From: CAADGU01 sp964467705
Lineage (GTDB): Bacteria > Chloroflexota > Anaerolineae > Promineifilales > Promineifilaceae
DNA: 64,000 nt
Reading direction: 5' to 3'
Assembly (NCBI GenBank): GCA_964467705.1
Contig: CAYXUZ010000002.1
Coordinates: 47,330-111,329 of the forward strand
The notes below the pieces were generated by a model that had not been told where the DNA came from, did not search any database, and saw nothing but the letters and a program-made list of their open reading frames with translations. The position numbers were made by a program, and so were the translations under genes. Below, one piece after another: positions 7,177 to 14,219 of the stretch; position 1 is the first letter of the stretch; every line of letters starts with the position of its first letter.

Positions 7177-8196
7177 ATGATTCTCCTCACCGGCGCGACA
7201 GGCTTTTTAGGGCACAACCTGGTTCCACAACTGATTGCCGCCGGGTACAAAGTGCGGGCGCTTGTTCGCCCCACCAGCGATTCCCGCTTTTTGCAAGAAT
7301 TAGGCGCAGAACTGGCCTTTACCGATGACATCACCGATGGGTATGCCGCCCTGCAAGCGATGAAAGGGTGCCGCCAAGTCATTCACGCGGCCGGGCTGTT
7401 CCGTTTTTGGGGGGATGCGCACCTGTTTTGGCAGACAAATGTAGGGGGAACAACGGCCGTACTTAATGCCGCCCTCGCCGAACAGGTGGAAAAATTCATC
7501 TACATCTCCTCCATCGCTGTTGTCGGCCGCACCCCCACCCAGGCCATCATTGACGAAAACACCATTTGCCGCCCGCAAGAGCCATACCAGCTTTCCAAGC
7601 TAGAAGCAGAAACCCGCGTCCTGGCTTACCACAACGAAGGGCTGCCCGCTATTGTGCTGCGGCCCGGCGCATTTTATGGCCCCTGGGGGCGCTACGCCTT
7701 CAACCGCCTCTTTTTTGAAGAGCCGCTCAAAGGGTGGCGCATCAAAGTGGATGGTGGCAAACATATCATCTTTCCCGTTTTTGTGCCGGACGTGGCTCAG
7801 GGCATTATGCTGGCGCTGGCCAAAGGACGGCCGGGCGAAATTTATAACATCTGCGGCCGTTCGCTGACGCACAACGAAGCCAACGACATTGTCAGCGACC
7901 TGGCCGGTATCCACCGCTGGCGCATCAACATGCCCACCTGGGTGGTGCTGGCGCTGGCCCGCAACTGGACGCGCCTCTCGCAAGTGACGCGCAAAGAGCC
8001 GTTCTACCCCATCAACATGGCCCCCTATGTCTTTCAGGATTGGCCCGTTTCCATCGAAAAAGCAGAACGGGAACTCGGTTTTGTACCCACTTCCTTTGCT
8101 GAAGGGGCTTGCCAGACCATGAAATGGTATAAGGAACAGGGAATCTTGGGATTGCGCCGCTTTAAGGGTAAAACGCCTGACAAGGTGACAGGGTGA
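7177..8196 (+). CDS. NAD(P)-dependent epimerase/dehydratase (extended SDR)
   Basis: 339 residues. The Rossmann motif GATGFLG is at the N-terminus, the catalytic YxxxK appears as YQLSK (about residue 138), and ISSIAVVGR is the SDR serine strand. Overall it resembles dihydroflavonol-4-reductase-like and HpnA-like SDRs acting on NDP-sugars or on 3-beta-hydroxy/keto substrates. The substrate is not assignable. It is not close in sequence to the other two SDRs at 36136 and 47604 beyond the fold. The downstream hydrate-repair gene starts 21 bases later, so the two may be co-transcribed. Confidence 0.85.
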   Translation: MILLTGATGFLGHNLVPQLIAAGYKVRALVRPTSDSRFLQELGAELAFTDDITDGYAALQAMKGCRQVIHAAGLFRFWGDAHLFWQTNVGGTTAVLNAALAEQVEKFIYISSIAVVGRTPTQAIIDENTICRPQEPYQLSKLEAETRVLAYHNEGLPAIVLRPGAFYGPWGRYAFNRLFFEEPLKGWRIKVDGGKHIIFPVFVPDVAQGIMLALAKGRPGEIYNICGRSLTHNEANDIVSDLAGIHRWRINMPTWVVLALARNWTRLSQVTRKEPFYPINMAPYVFQDWPVSIEKAERELGFVPTSFAEGACQTMKWYKEQGILGLRRFKGKTPDKVTG

Positions 8197-8216
8197 GGGG
8201 GTGACAGGGTGCAAGA

Positions 8217-9869
8217 ATGTTAACTCATGCCCCTTTTTGGCCACTAAAAGTATTCACCGTCTCTGAAATGGTGGCGGCCGAAAAAGCGGCCGATGCCGCT
8301 GGTGTCTCCTATGCGCAGATGATGGAAAGCGCGGGGCAGGCGGTAGCGGAAGCCATTATCGCTCGCTATCCCATTGCCGGGATGCGTGTGTTAGTGCTGG
8401 TGGGGCCGGGCAATAATGGGGGCGATGGATTGGTGTGCGGCCGTTACCTGGCGCAGGCGGAGGCAGATGTGGCCTTTTACCTGAGCAAGACACGCGATCC
8501 GGCGACGGATGTGAACTATGCCCAGATTCAGCAAATGGGCTTGTTTGCCGTTGATGCCGGGTTTGACCAGCGTTTCCGTGTCTTGCGCACCCGGCTGTCC
8601 GTCTCTGACCTGGTGGTGGATGCACTGTTGGGCACAGGCGTCACCCGGCCCATCGTGGGCGAACTGGCAAAGCTGATGCGCCAGTTTGCCGCCGGAATCG
8701 AAGAACGTCGCGCCATTCTGCACGAGCAATCCCTCCCTCGTCTCATCTCTCTTTCACCCTCTCGCCCCTCGCCCTCATCACCTCATCACCTTATCACCGT
8801 CGCTGTAGATTGTCCCAGTGGGTTGAATTGTGATACGGGGGTGTTGGATGCGCTGGCGGTGGCGGCTGACCTGACGGTGACGTTTGCCGGGCCGAAACGG
8901 GGGCACTTCATTTTTCCAGGGGCGGCGGCGTGTGGGGAATTGGTGGTGGCGGATATTGGCATCCCGGCTGATTTACCGGCGGTGGCTAAGGTGAAAGTGG
9001 AGGTGACGACGGCCGTCCGTGCCCATTCCCTCCTGCCTCCCCGCCCCCAAGACGGCCACAAGGGCACATTTGGCAAAGTGCTGATCGCGGCCGGGAGTGA
9101 CCGGTATCGTGGTGCGCCGGTTTTGGCGGCAAAGGGGGCTTTCCGGGCCGGGGCCGGGCTGGTAGCCCTGGCAACACCGGAAGTGGTGCGGTCAACGGCC
9201 GTCGTCGCCCTGCCCGAAGCCACCTACCCCCAAGTCACGGCCGAACGGGTGCTGACTGCTCAGGATGCGACGGAATTGTGGCCCACGCTGCCGTCGTATG
9301 ATGCCTTGCTGGTGGGGCCGGGATTGGGGGAAACGGCCGTTGGCGGAACGGCCGTTGACTTCCTGTCTACTCTGTTAAACGCTCCTTATCTGCCGTCGCT
9401 GGTTTTGGACGCCGACGGGCTAAACGGACTGGCGCAGTTACCAGACTGGCCCCGTTTGCTGCCAGCGAACACCATTCTCACCCCCCACCCGGCCGAAATG
9501 GCCCGGCTGATGGACATTCCGCTGGCTGACTTGCTGGCGCGGGATCGGGTGGAAGTGGCGCAAACGCAGGCGCAGGCGTGGGGGCAAATCGTACTGCTAA
9601 AAGGGGCTTATACGGTGGTGGCGGGGCCGGACGGCCGTGTCACCATTCTCCCTTTTGCCAACCCGGCGCTGGCCGTGGGCGGCAGCGGCGATGTATTGAG
9701 CGGGATCATTGTGGCGTTGTTGGGGCAGGGGGTACGGCCATATGAAGCCGCCATTCTGGGTGGTTATCTGCACGGTGCGGCCGCTGCTCTCTATCCCGGC
9801 GATACCGGCCTGCTGGCTGGCGAACTGGCGGATCTGGCGCCTCAGGCGATACGATCACTTAAGAGCTAA
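8217..9869 (+). CDS. nnr: Bifunctional NAD(P)H-hydrate epimerase / ADP-dependent dehydratase
   Basis: 550 residues combining the YjeF N-terminal epimerase (residues about 10-230; VGPGNNGGDGLVCGRYL) and the ribokinase-like dehydratase (about 285-545; GGSGDVLSGIIVALLG). The enzyme repairs damaged NAD(P)H hydrates: the epimerase interconverts R and S forms and the dehydratase restores NAD(P)H using ADP. Odd point: residues about 175-195 form a low-complexity serine/proline/histidine stretch (SLSPSRPSPSSPHHLI). It is encoded by a CATCACCTCATCACC word repeat of the same style as intergenic repeats, apparently inserted in frame in a surface loop of the epimerase domain, before DCPSGLNCDTG. Confidence 0.93.
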   Translation: MLTHAPFWPLKVFTVSEMVAAEKAADAAGVSYAQMMESAGQAVAEAIIARYPIAGMRVLVLVGPGNNGGDGLVCGRYLAQAEADVAFYLSKTRDPATDVNYAQIQQMGLFAVDAGFDQRFRVLRTRLSVSDLVVDALLGTGVTRPIVGELAKLMRQFAAGIEERRAILHEQSLPRLISLSPSRPSPSSPHHLITVAVDCPSGLNCDTGVLDALAVAADLTVTFAGPKRGHFIFPGAAACGELVVADIGIPADLPAVAKVKVEVTTAVRAHSLLPPRPQDGHKGTFGKVLIAAGSDRYRGAPVLAAKGAFRAGAGLVALATPEVVRSTAVVALPEATYPQVTAERVLTAQDATELWPTLPSYDALLVGPGLGETAVGGTAVDFLSTLLNAPYLPSLVLDADGLNGLAQLPDWPRLLPANTILTPHPAEMARLMDIPLADLLARDRVEVAQTQAQAWGQIVLLKGAYTVVAGPDGRVTILPFANPALAVGGSGDVLSGIIVALLGQGVRPYEAAILGGYLHGAAAALYPGDTGLLAGELADLAPQAIRSLKS

Positions 9870-9975
9870 TCGGGGGACGGGCATCGGCTCCGTCTGTTAA
9901 TCCTGTAAGCCCCTGCTGCACTTCGGCCGTGCGGGTATGGTTTACGGCCGTTACGATAGCGATTGGGGGGGATGA

Positions 9976-10039
9976 TTTGGGGGGTAAGGCCGTTGCGGTA
10001 GACGGCCGTATGTGTGATGATGGGCGGGGATACGGCCGT
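9976..10039. repeat. 64-nt direct repeat, left copy
   Basis: It matches 11014-11077 over 64 bases with four mismatches. The last 38 bases (10002-10039) are identical. It contains two exact ACGGCCGT octamers and one near-match. The pair flanks a segment of about 1 kb with an AT-rich orphan gene. Confidence 0.85.
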
Positions 10040-10188
10040 GTGCTGGCAAACTTGTAAAAACCAGGTGTACACGGTCGGCCGTGACACGGTGAAAAAGCAG
10101 GTTCCGGCGGGCAAAGGTGGGGCGGCACGGTGGGGACACTGGCCGCAGCCGCCACCAGAAGACCGCGCCGGAGCAGGGGGTAAAACTA

Positions 10189-10635
10189 ATGGAAATACTT
10201 CAGGATAGATGGAAAAAACACCAATGCCTCATCATTAATGGAATTGTTTTCGAAGATGGTCGAATTCTTCAATTCGACAAGCCTAAAATTGGTAAGAGTA
10301 CACTGCAAATTGTGAATAAGACAGATTTACAGGTAGCTATTACTGAGTTGGGTGATTATTGGACAACCTTAATACCAATTTGTAAAGTTCGATTTCAGGA
10401 AGACGATCTTTTAGTAGAATCTGGTCAAGGTGGACTTGGAGAGGATGGTTATGTGGCTGTTTCTAGGGCTTCTGATAACCACCTAGTTTGGCTTGCTTTT
10501 TTTGATTATTCTAACCCCTTCTACAAGGTTTCAGTGAGAAATGCAGAAGCGATTGTTGTGTGTGAAACTACTTACGGTGACACATGGCAATTTCATTTAA
10601 ATGAACCCGATTATATAGAAGTTGACAAAATGTGA
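10189..10635 (+). CDS. AT-rich orphan protein between direct repeats, function unknown
   Basis: 148 residues from ATG at 10189, with GCAGGGGG about 8 bases upstream. An in-frame extension back to 10117 is possible but runs through GC-rich intergenic-looking DNA. It is acidic, soluble and rich in aromatic residues (FFDYSNPFYKVSV, TTYGDTWQFHLNEPDY), with no signal peptide or membrane segment. I do not recognise the family. The size, acidity and isolated AT-rich setting are what one sees in immunity proteins of polymorphic toxins, but no toxin is next to it. Base composition differs sharply from its neighbours and it contains no ACGGCCGT, which suggests recent transfer. Confidence 0.6.
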   Translation: MEILQDRWKKHQCLIINGIVFEDGRILQFDKPKIGKSTLQIVNKTDLQVAITELGDYWTTLIPICKVRFQEDDLLVESGQGGLGEDGYVAVSRASDNHLVWLAFFDYSNPFYKVSVRNAEAIVVCETTYGDTWQFHLNEPDYIEVDKM

Positions 10636-11013
10636 TTGTCCAATTCTTCCTGGGATGTGATCTCCCTAAGCTGTAGACCTGTGTTCCGTACCTTACCACA
10701 GTTGTTTGCCCATCACTAGCCTGTTTTCGTCGGTTTCGGTATGGCTTTTATTCATTGCCCCTGCTGCGGACAAGCCTTGTCAAGTTCCGAAAAGTGGGAA
10801 AAAGAGTCAACAGGCACAAGCACCTACGGAGAGGCTTGACATCAAGCAATTCCGGCGGGATCCCTGCTCTGGCGTCGTCTTCGGGCGGTTACCCTGCTGC
10901 GGTGTGGTCTTCGTCGGTAGCTACGGCCGCTGCACCCACCGTGCCACATCTGCTTGCCAGTCACCAGCCCACTTTCTGTCGCAGGCTGTTTGGCTTTTAG
11001 TGCGGCGTTGCTT
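10636..11013. other. Non-coding, degenerate duplicated DNA
   Basis: No convincing gene. An open frame exists on the + strand (10706-11107), but its product has no recognisable features and changes composition midway. Two stretches, around 10700-10752 and 10949-11001, look like diverged copies of each other (both contain CATCACTAGCC- or GTCACCAGCCC-like words and end in TGGCTTTTA). Confidence 0.5.
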
Positions 11014-11077
11014 TTTGGGGGGTACGGCCGTCACGGTATACGGCCGTATGTGTGATGATGGGCGGGGATACGGCCGT
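11014..11077. repeat. 64-nt direct repeat, right copy
   Basis: Partner of 9976-10039, in the same orientation, with four mismatches in 64. It contains three exact ACGGCCGT octamers. Bases 11040-11077 are identical to 10002-10039. Confidence 0.85.
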
Positions 11078-11245
11078 CACTTCCTGACCGGCCACGTTTT
11101 GGGATAGATGCACAACGGGCGACGGCCGTACCAACAACCCCTGTGTTGTGGCGAATGGGAGGGAAGCATGATTTGGGTGTATTTACCGATAGTGATGTGA
11201 TAACTCAAGAACGACGGCCGTTACTCATTCCCCTAACGGCCTTCT

Positions 11246-12625
11246 TTATCCCCTCACCTCCCGCGCCGCCCGCTGTCCAGAAAGGTAAGCCCCATGCACG
11301 GTGGCGGGGTGGGCACGGTTGGTGGCTTCCCCGGCAAAAAAGAGGCGTTCCCCAACTGGCCGGGCTAATGCTTCATAATCATCGCCGGATGCACCGGGCG
11401 GGATGAAGGAGTAGGAGCCATAGGCGAAGGGATCGGCCGCCCAACGGGTGATGAGCCAGGCAGAGGGGTCGGGGATGTCACGGCCGTACATCCCCCGCAG
11501 CACCCCCATCATCCCGGCCACAATTTCTTCGTCTGGCAGTGGTTCCAGGGCGCGGCCAAAATGAGCCACATTGAACCCCACCAACACTGGCTGCCCGGTG
11601 TAATAAGCGATGTTNNNNNNNNNNCATTCCCCTTTGGATGTTGCCATACGGCCGATCAATTCCACATCCCTTTCCCAAAACAGGTGTGGGAAACGCAGGT
11701 ACGTTTTGTTCAGCACCCCCATGGCCAGCCGGTCAATGGCTGCCTGTTTCCAGGTGGGCAGCGGCGGTGAAAAGGTAATTGCCTCTTTTTGCAGCACGCC
11801 CAATGGCACGGTGACGATAGCCCGGTCGCCGCGAAATGTGCTCTGGTTGGTGGTGATCGTGACGCCATCCTCCCCGTAGGCCACCTGGCTGACCGTGTGA
11901 TTCAGACGAATATCCAGCCCGGCCGCCAGTCGGTTGACGATCTGGTCATAACCGCCGGGGAACAGCACATCGTGGCCGGATTGTTCCTCGTCCTGGTTCC
12001 ATTCCCACAGCGACAGTTCATCCACATCGGCCGCATATTCCTGTTCGATGGCACTGTTGATGACGTAATTGAGCTGTACCATTTGGGCGGGCGTCAGCCC
12101 TTCGGCTTTAGCTGCGGCAGCAATGGGAGTAGCTAAAGGCATGTCGGTGTCGGTTGACCATTGCGCGTCTTCAATCACTTCATCTACGGCCGTCAACACC
12201 ACCTCCAACTCGGCCATTTCACCTGCGGAAAGGGCACGGCCGTGTCCATCATACACCTGACAATTGTCGTAATTGGAACGAGCAGTCTTAATACCGAACT
12301 GTTCGGCCAGGGCCATAATGGGATTGCCGGTCACGCCATGAATCCAGGCCGCGCCCATATCCAGGGGGATGCCGGGCCAGGTGTGGTTTGTCCACACACG
12401 GCCGCCGATCCGGTTGCGCCCTTCCAGGATGGTGACGGTATAACCGGCGTCTTGCAACTGGCGGGCGGCGGCCAGCCCGGCCATGCCGGCGCCAATGATG
12501 AGGATATGTGTGGATGGGAGTGTGGTCACGGCCGTTGCCTCCTGCCTGTTCGTACACGCTGTGGTGCTGCCTAACAATGAAAGTGCTGCTATTTGCATAA
12601 AAAGCCGACGATTGATGGTGGGCAT
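11246..12625 (-). CDS. Flavin-containing amine oxidase, exported
   Basis: About 459 residues from ATG at 12625. The N-terminus MPTINRRLFMQIAALSLLG has a twin-arginine pair followed by a hydrophobic stretch and a lipobox-like TTAC (Cys24), fitting Tat export of a folded flavoprotein and possibly lipid anchoring. The FAD motif is HILIIGAGMAGLAAA, followed by the GG doublet in NRIGGRVWT, as in monoamine and polyamine oxidases. The C-terminus RLFFAGEATNRAHPATVHGA is the family's second FAD contact. Ten Ns at 11615-11624 replace a few residues after MATSKGE. A longer reading frame upstream overlaps the divergent PAS gene and is not credible as the start. The substrate amine is unknown. Confidence 0.9.
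   Translation of the reverse strand: MPTINRRLFMQIAALSLLGSTTACTNRQEATAVTTLPSTHILIIGAGMAGLAAARQLQDAGYTVTILEGRNRIGGRVWTNHTWPGIPLDMGAAWIHGVTGNPIMALAEQFGIKTARSNYDNCQVYDGHGRALSAGEMAELEVVLTAVDEVIEDAQWSTDTDMPLATPIAAAAKAEGLTPAQMVQLNYVINSAIEQEYAADVDELSLWEWNQDEEQSGHDVLFPGGYDQIVNRLAAGLDIRLNHTVSQVAYGEDGVTITTNQSTFRGDRAIVTVPLGVLQKEAITFSPPLPTWKQAAIDRLAMGVLNKTYLRFPHLFWERDVELIGRMATSKGEXXXXNIAYYTGQPVLVGFNVAHFGRALEPLPDEEIVAGMMGVLRGMYGRDIPDPSAWLITRWAADPFAYGSYSFIPPGASGDDYEALARPVGERLFFAGEATNRAHPATVHGAYLSGQRAAREVRG
11615..11624. other. Scaffold gap (10 N) inside the amine oxidase
   Basis: Fixed-size N run. The reading frame is open on both sides, so the gene is probably whole and only a few codons are missing. Confidence 0.95.
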
Positions 12626-12778
12626 GGCCGAATTATAGCTTGAGCCGATTGCCCTGCCGCTAAACTTTTCTTTATAATGAAGCCAACAACCCAATTCTCG
12701 GCGCAACGTGCAATCTTCTTTACTCTCTTTCTTTTGCCTCTTTGCGCCTTGCGTAAAAAAATAAAAGGAGACGGGGTT

Positions 12779-13193
12779 ATGTTCCCCAAAGAAATTGAAC
12801 TCATTCTGGCGCGGCATCTGGCAAGCTGCCTGGCCATGCCCATTTTTATTGTGGATGAAAACGGCAACCTGGTTTTTTATAACGAACCGGCGGAACTCAT
12901 TCTCGGTCGTCGCTTTGAAGAAGCGGGTGAAGTGAAAATTGAGGANNNNNNNNNNGGAGTGGACGGCGATTTTGGCGTTGACGGATGAAAATGGGAATGA
13001 GCTGTCTTATGGGGAACGGCCGTTGGTCTTTGCCCTCAACGAACGCCGCCCCACCTTCCGCCAAATCTGGATCACCCCCTTTGACCATATCCCCCGGCTG
13101 ATCGCCATCACTACCTTCCCCCTCATCGGCCAGGCCGACCGCTTTTTGGGCGCAATGGCAATTTTTTGGGAAGTGGAAGCGGGGAAGAAATGA
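12779..13193 (+). CDS. Small PAS-domain protein (with 10-N gap)
   Basis: ATG at 12779 follows AAAGGAGACGGGG. The protein is about 138 residues. MPIFIVDENGNLVFYNEPAELILGRRF is the N-terminal half of a PAS domain (written here as the start of a longer match). After the gap, ILALTDENGNELSYGERPLV and the C-terminal strands AITTFPLIGQ and GAMAIFWEVE follow. There is no output domain, so it is a stand-alone PAS sensor or a partner-binding protein. Ten Ns at 12946-12955 shift the apparent frame; the two halves belong to one gene. It is divergent from the amine oxidase. Confidence 0.75.
12946..12955. other. Scaffold gap (10 N) inside the PAS gene
   Basis: The apparent frameshift at this point is explained by the arbitrary gap length. 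Confidence 0.95.
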
Positions 13194-13199
13194 GAAGTT

Positions 13200-13279
13200 C
13201 GCAGTGAGCGGTGAGCAGTGAGCAGTAGGCGGTACTGCTTACTGCTTACTGCTCACTGCTTACTGCTCACTGCTTACTG
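13200..13279. repeat. Palindromic word repeat (GAGCAGTGAG / CTCACTGCTTACTG)
   Basis: The left arm is made of GTGAGCAGTGAGC words and the right arm of TACTGCTTACTGCTCACTG words, and they fold into a long imperfect hairpin. The same family is at 46518-46583. It lies between two + strand genes. Confidence 0.8.
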
Positions 13280-13303
13280 GTTATCAGGCAACAGGAGACC
13301 TCT

Positions 13304-14155
13304 ATGTATGTCAAACTATGGGGCACACGTGGTTCGTTGGCAACGCCAGACCCGGAAATGGCGCGGTATGGCGGCAATACTTCGTGCGTGGAAGTGCGTG
13401 GTAAAGAGGGGACGGTATTGGTATTGGATGCAGGGACAGGGATACGGCCGTTGGGCAATACCCTCAGTCACATCTCCCCGCGTCTCAACATCCTGCTCAC
13501 CCACCTGCACATGGACCACATTTTAGGGTTGGGCTTTTTTGCTCCCATTTTTAACCCTGACATGGAAATTCACATCTGGGGACCGGCCAGCACCACCCTC
13601 AATCTACTTTCGCGCATCACCCGTTACCTGTCGCCGCCTCTCTTTCCCATCCGCATCAATGAACTGCCCAGCCGCATCACCCTGCACGAAGTGCCCTGCC
13701 CCGCTTTTGATATTGGTGAATTCCACATCGAGACGATGCTCGTCTGCCATCCCGGCCCCACTGTTGGCTACCGCATCACCGAAAATTACCCACACGGCCG
13801 TACCTTCACCTATTTGCCCGACCATGAACCGGCGTTGGGCGCTAAACATTTTCCGCTCATGCCAGATTGGACATCCGGTTATGCCCTGGCCGCGCAGGCC
13901 GATCTGCTGATTCACGACACCCAATACACCCACGACATGTACACCGCCCATCATGTAGGCTGGGGCCACTCTTCCCTGACAGACGCCTTCAAGTTTGCTG
14001 CTTTGGCCGAAGCAAAACATCTTGTCACCTTTCACTATGATCCGGCCCACAATGATGCGATGGTGGATCAGATCATCGCCGCTGCGCTCGCCAAAGCACC
14101 TCCCAACCTTCAGATAACACCCGGCCAGGAGGGTGCTGTTTTTTCCCTGGCCTAA
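13304..14155 (+). CDS. MBL-fold metallo-hydrolase
   Basis: 283 residues. The metal-binding motif THLHMDH (HxHxDH) is at about residue 66, further His/Asp ligands are in MLVCHPGPTVGYR and LLIHDTQYTHD, and VTFHYDPAHND is near the C-terminus. The opening KLWGTRGSLATP with GGNTSCVEV is typical of MBL proteins related to cAMP phosphodiesterase/ribonuclease-Z-like phosphodiesterases. It is probably a phosphodiesterase; the substrate is unknown. Its length is complete. The last gene before the octamer-poor island. Confidence 0.85.
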   Translation: MYVKLWGTRGSLATPDPEMARYGGNTSCVEVRGKEGTVLVLDAGTGIRPLGNTLSHISPRLNILLTHLHMDHILGLGFFAPIFNPDMEIHIWGPASTTLNLLSRITRYLSPPLFPIRINELPSRITLHEVPCPAFDIGEFHIETMLVCHPGPTVGYRITENYPHGRTFTYLPDHEPALGAKHFPLMPDWTSGYALAAQADLLIHDTQYTHDMYTAHHVGWGHSSLTDAFKFAALAEAKHLVTFHYDPAHNDAMVDQIIAAALAKAPPNLQITPGQEGAVFSLA

Positions 14156-14219
14156 AAATAAAAAGAGCGCCCTGTGGTTATTCGTAATAATCTCAAGCAG
14201 TTATTACAATTGCACCAGC

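Noticed and set aside
10706..11107. 133-aa protein gene
   Set aside because: No domain, mixed composition, overlaps a 64-nt repeat and degenerate duplicated DNA. Treated as non-coding.
12626..12817. N-terminal extension of the amine oxidase
   Set aside because: It overlaps the divergent PAS transcript and has no similarity. The Tat-like signal at 12625 marks the start.
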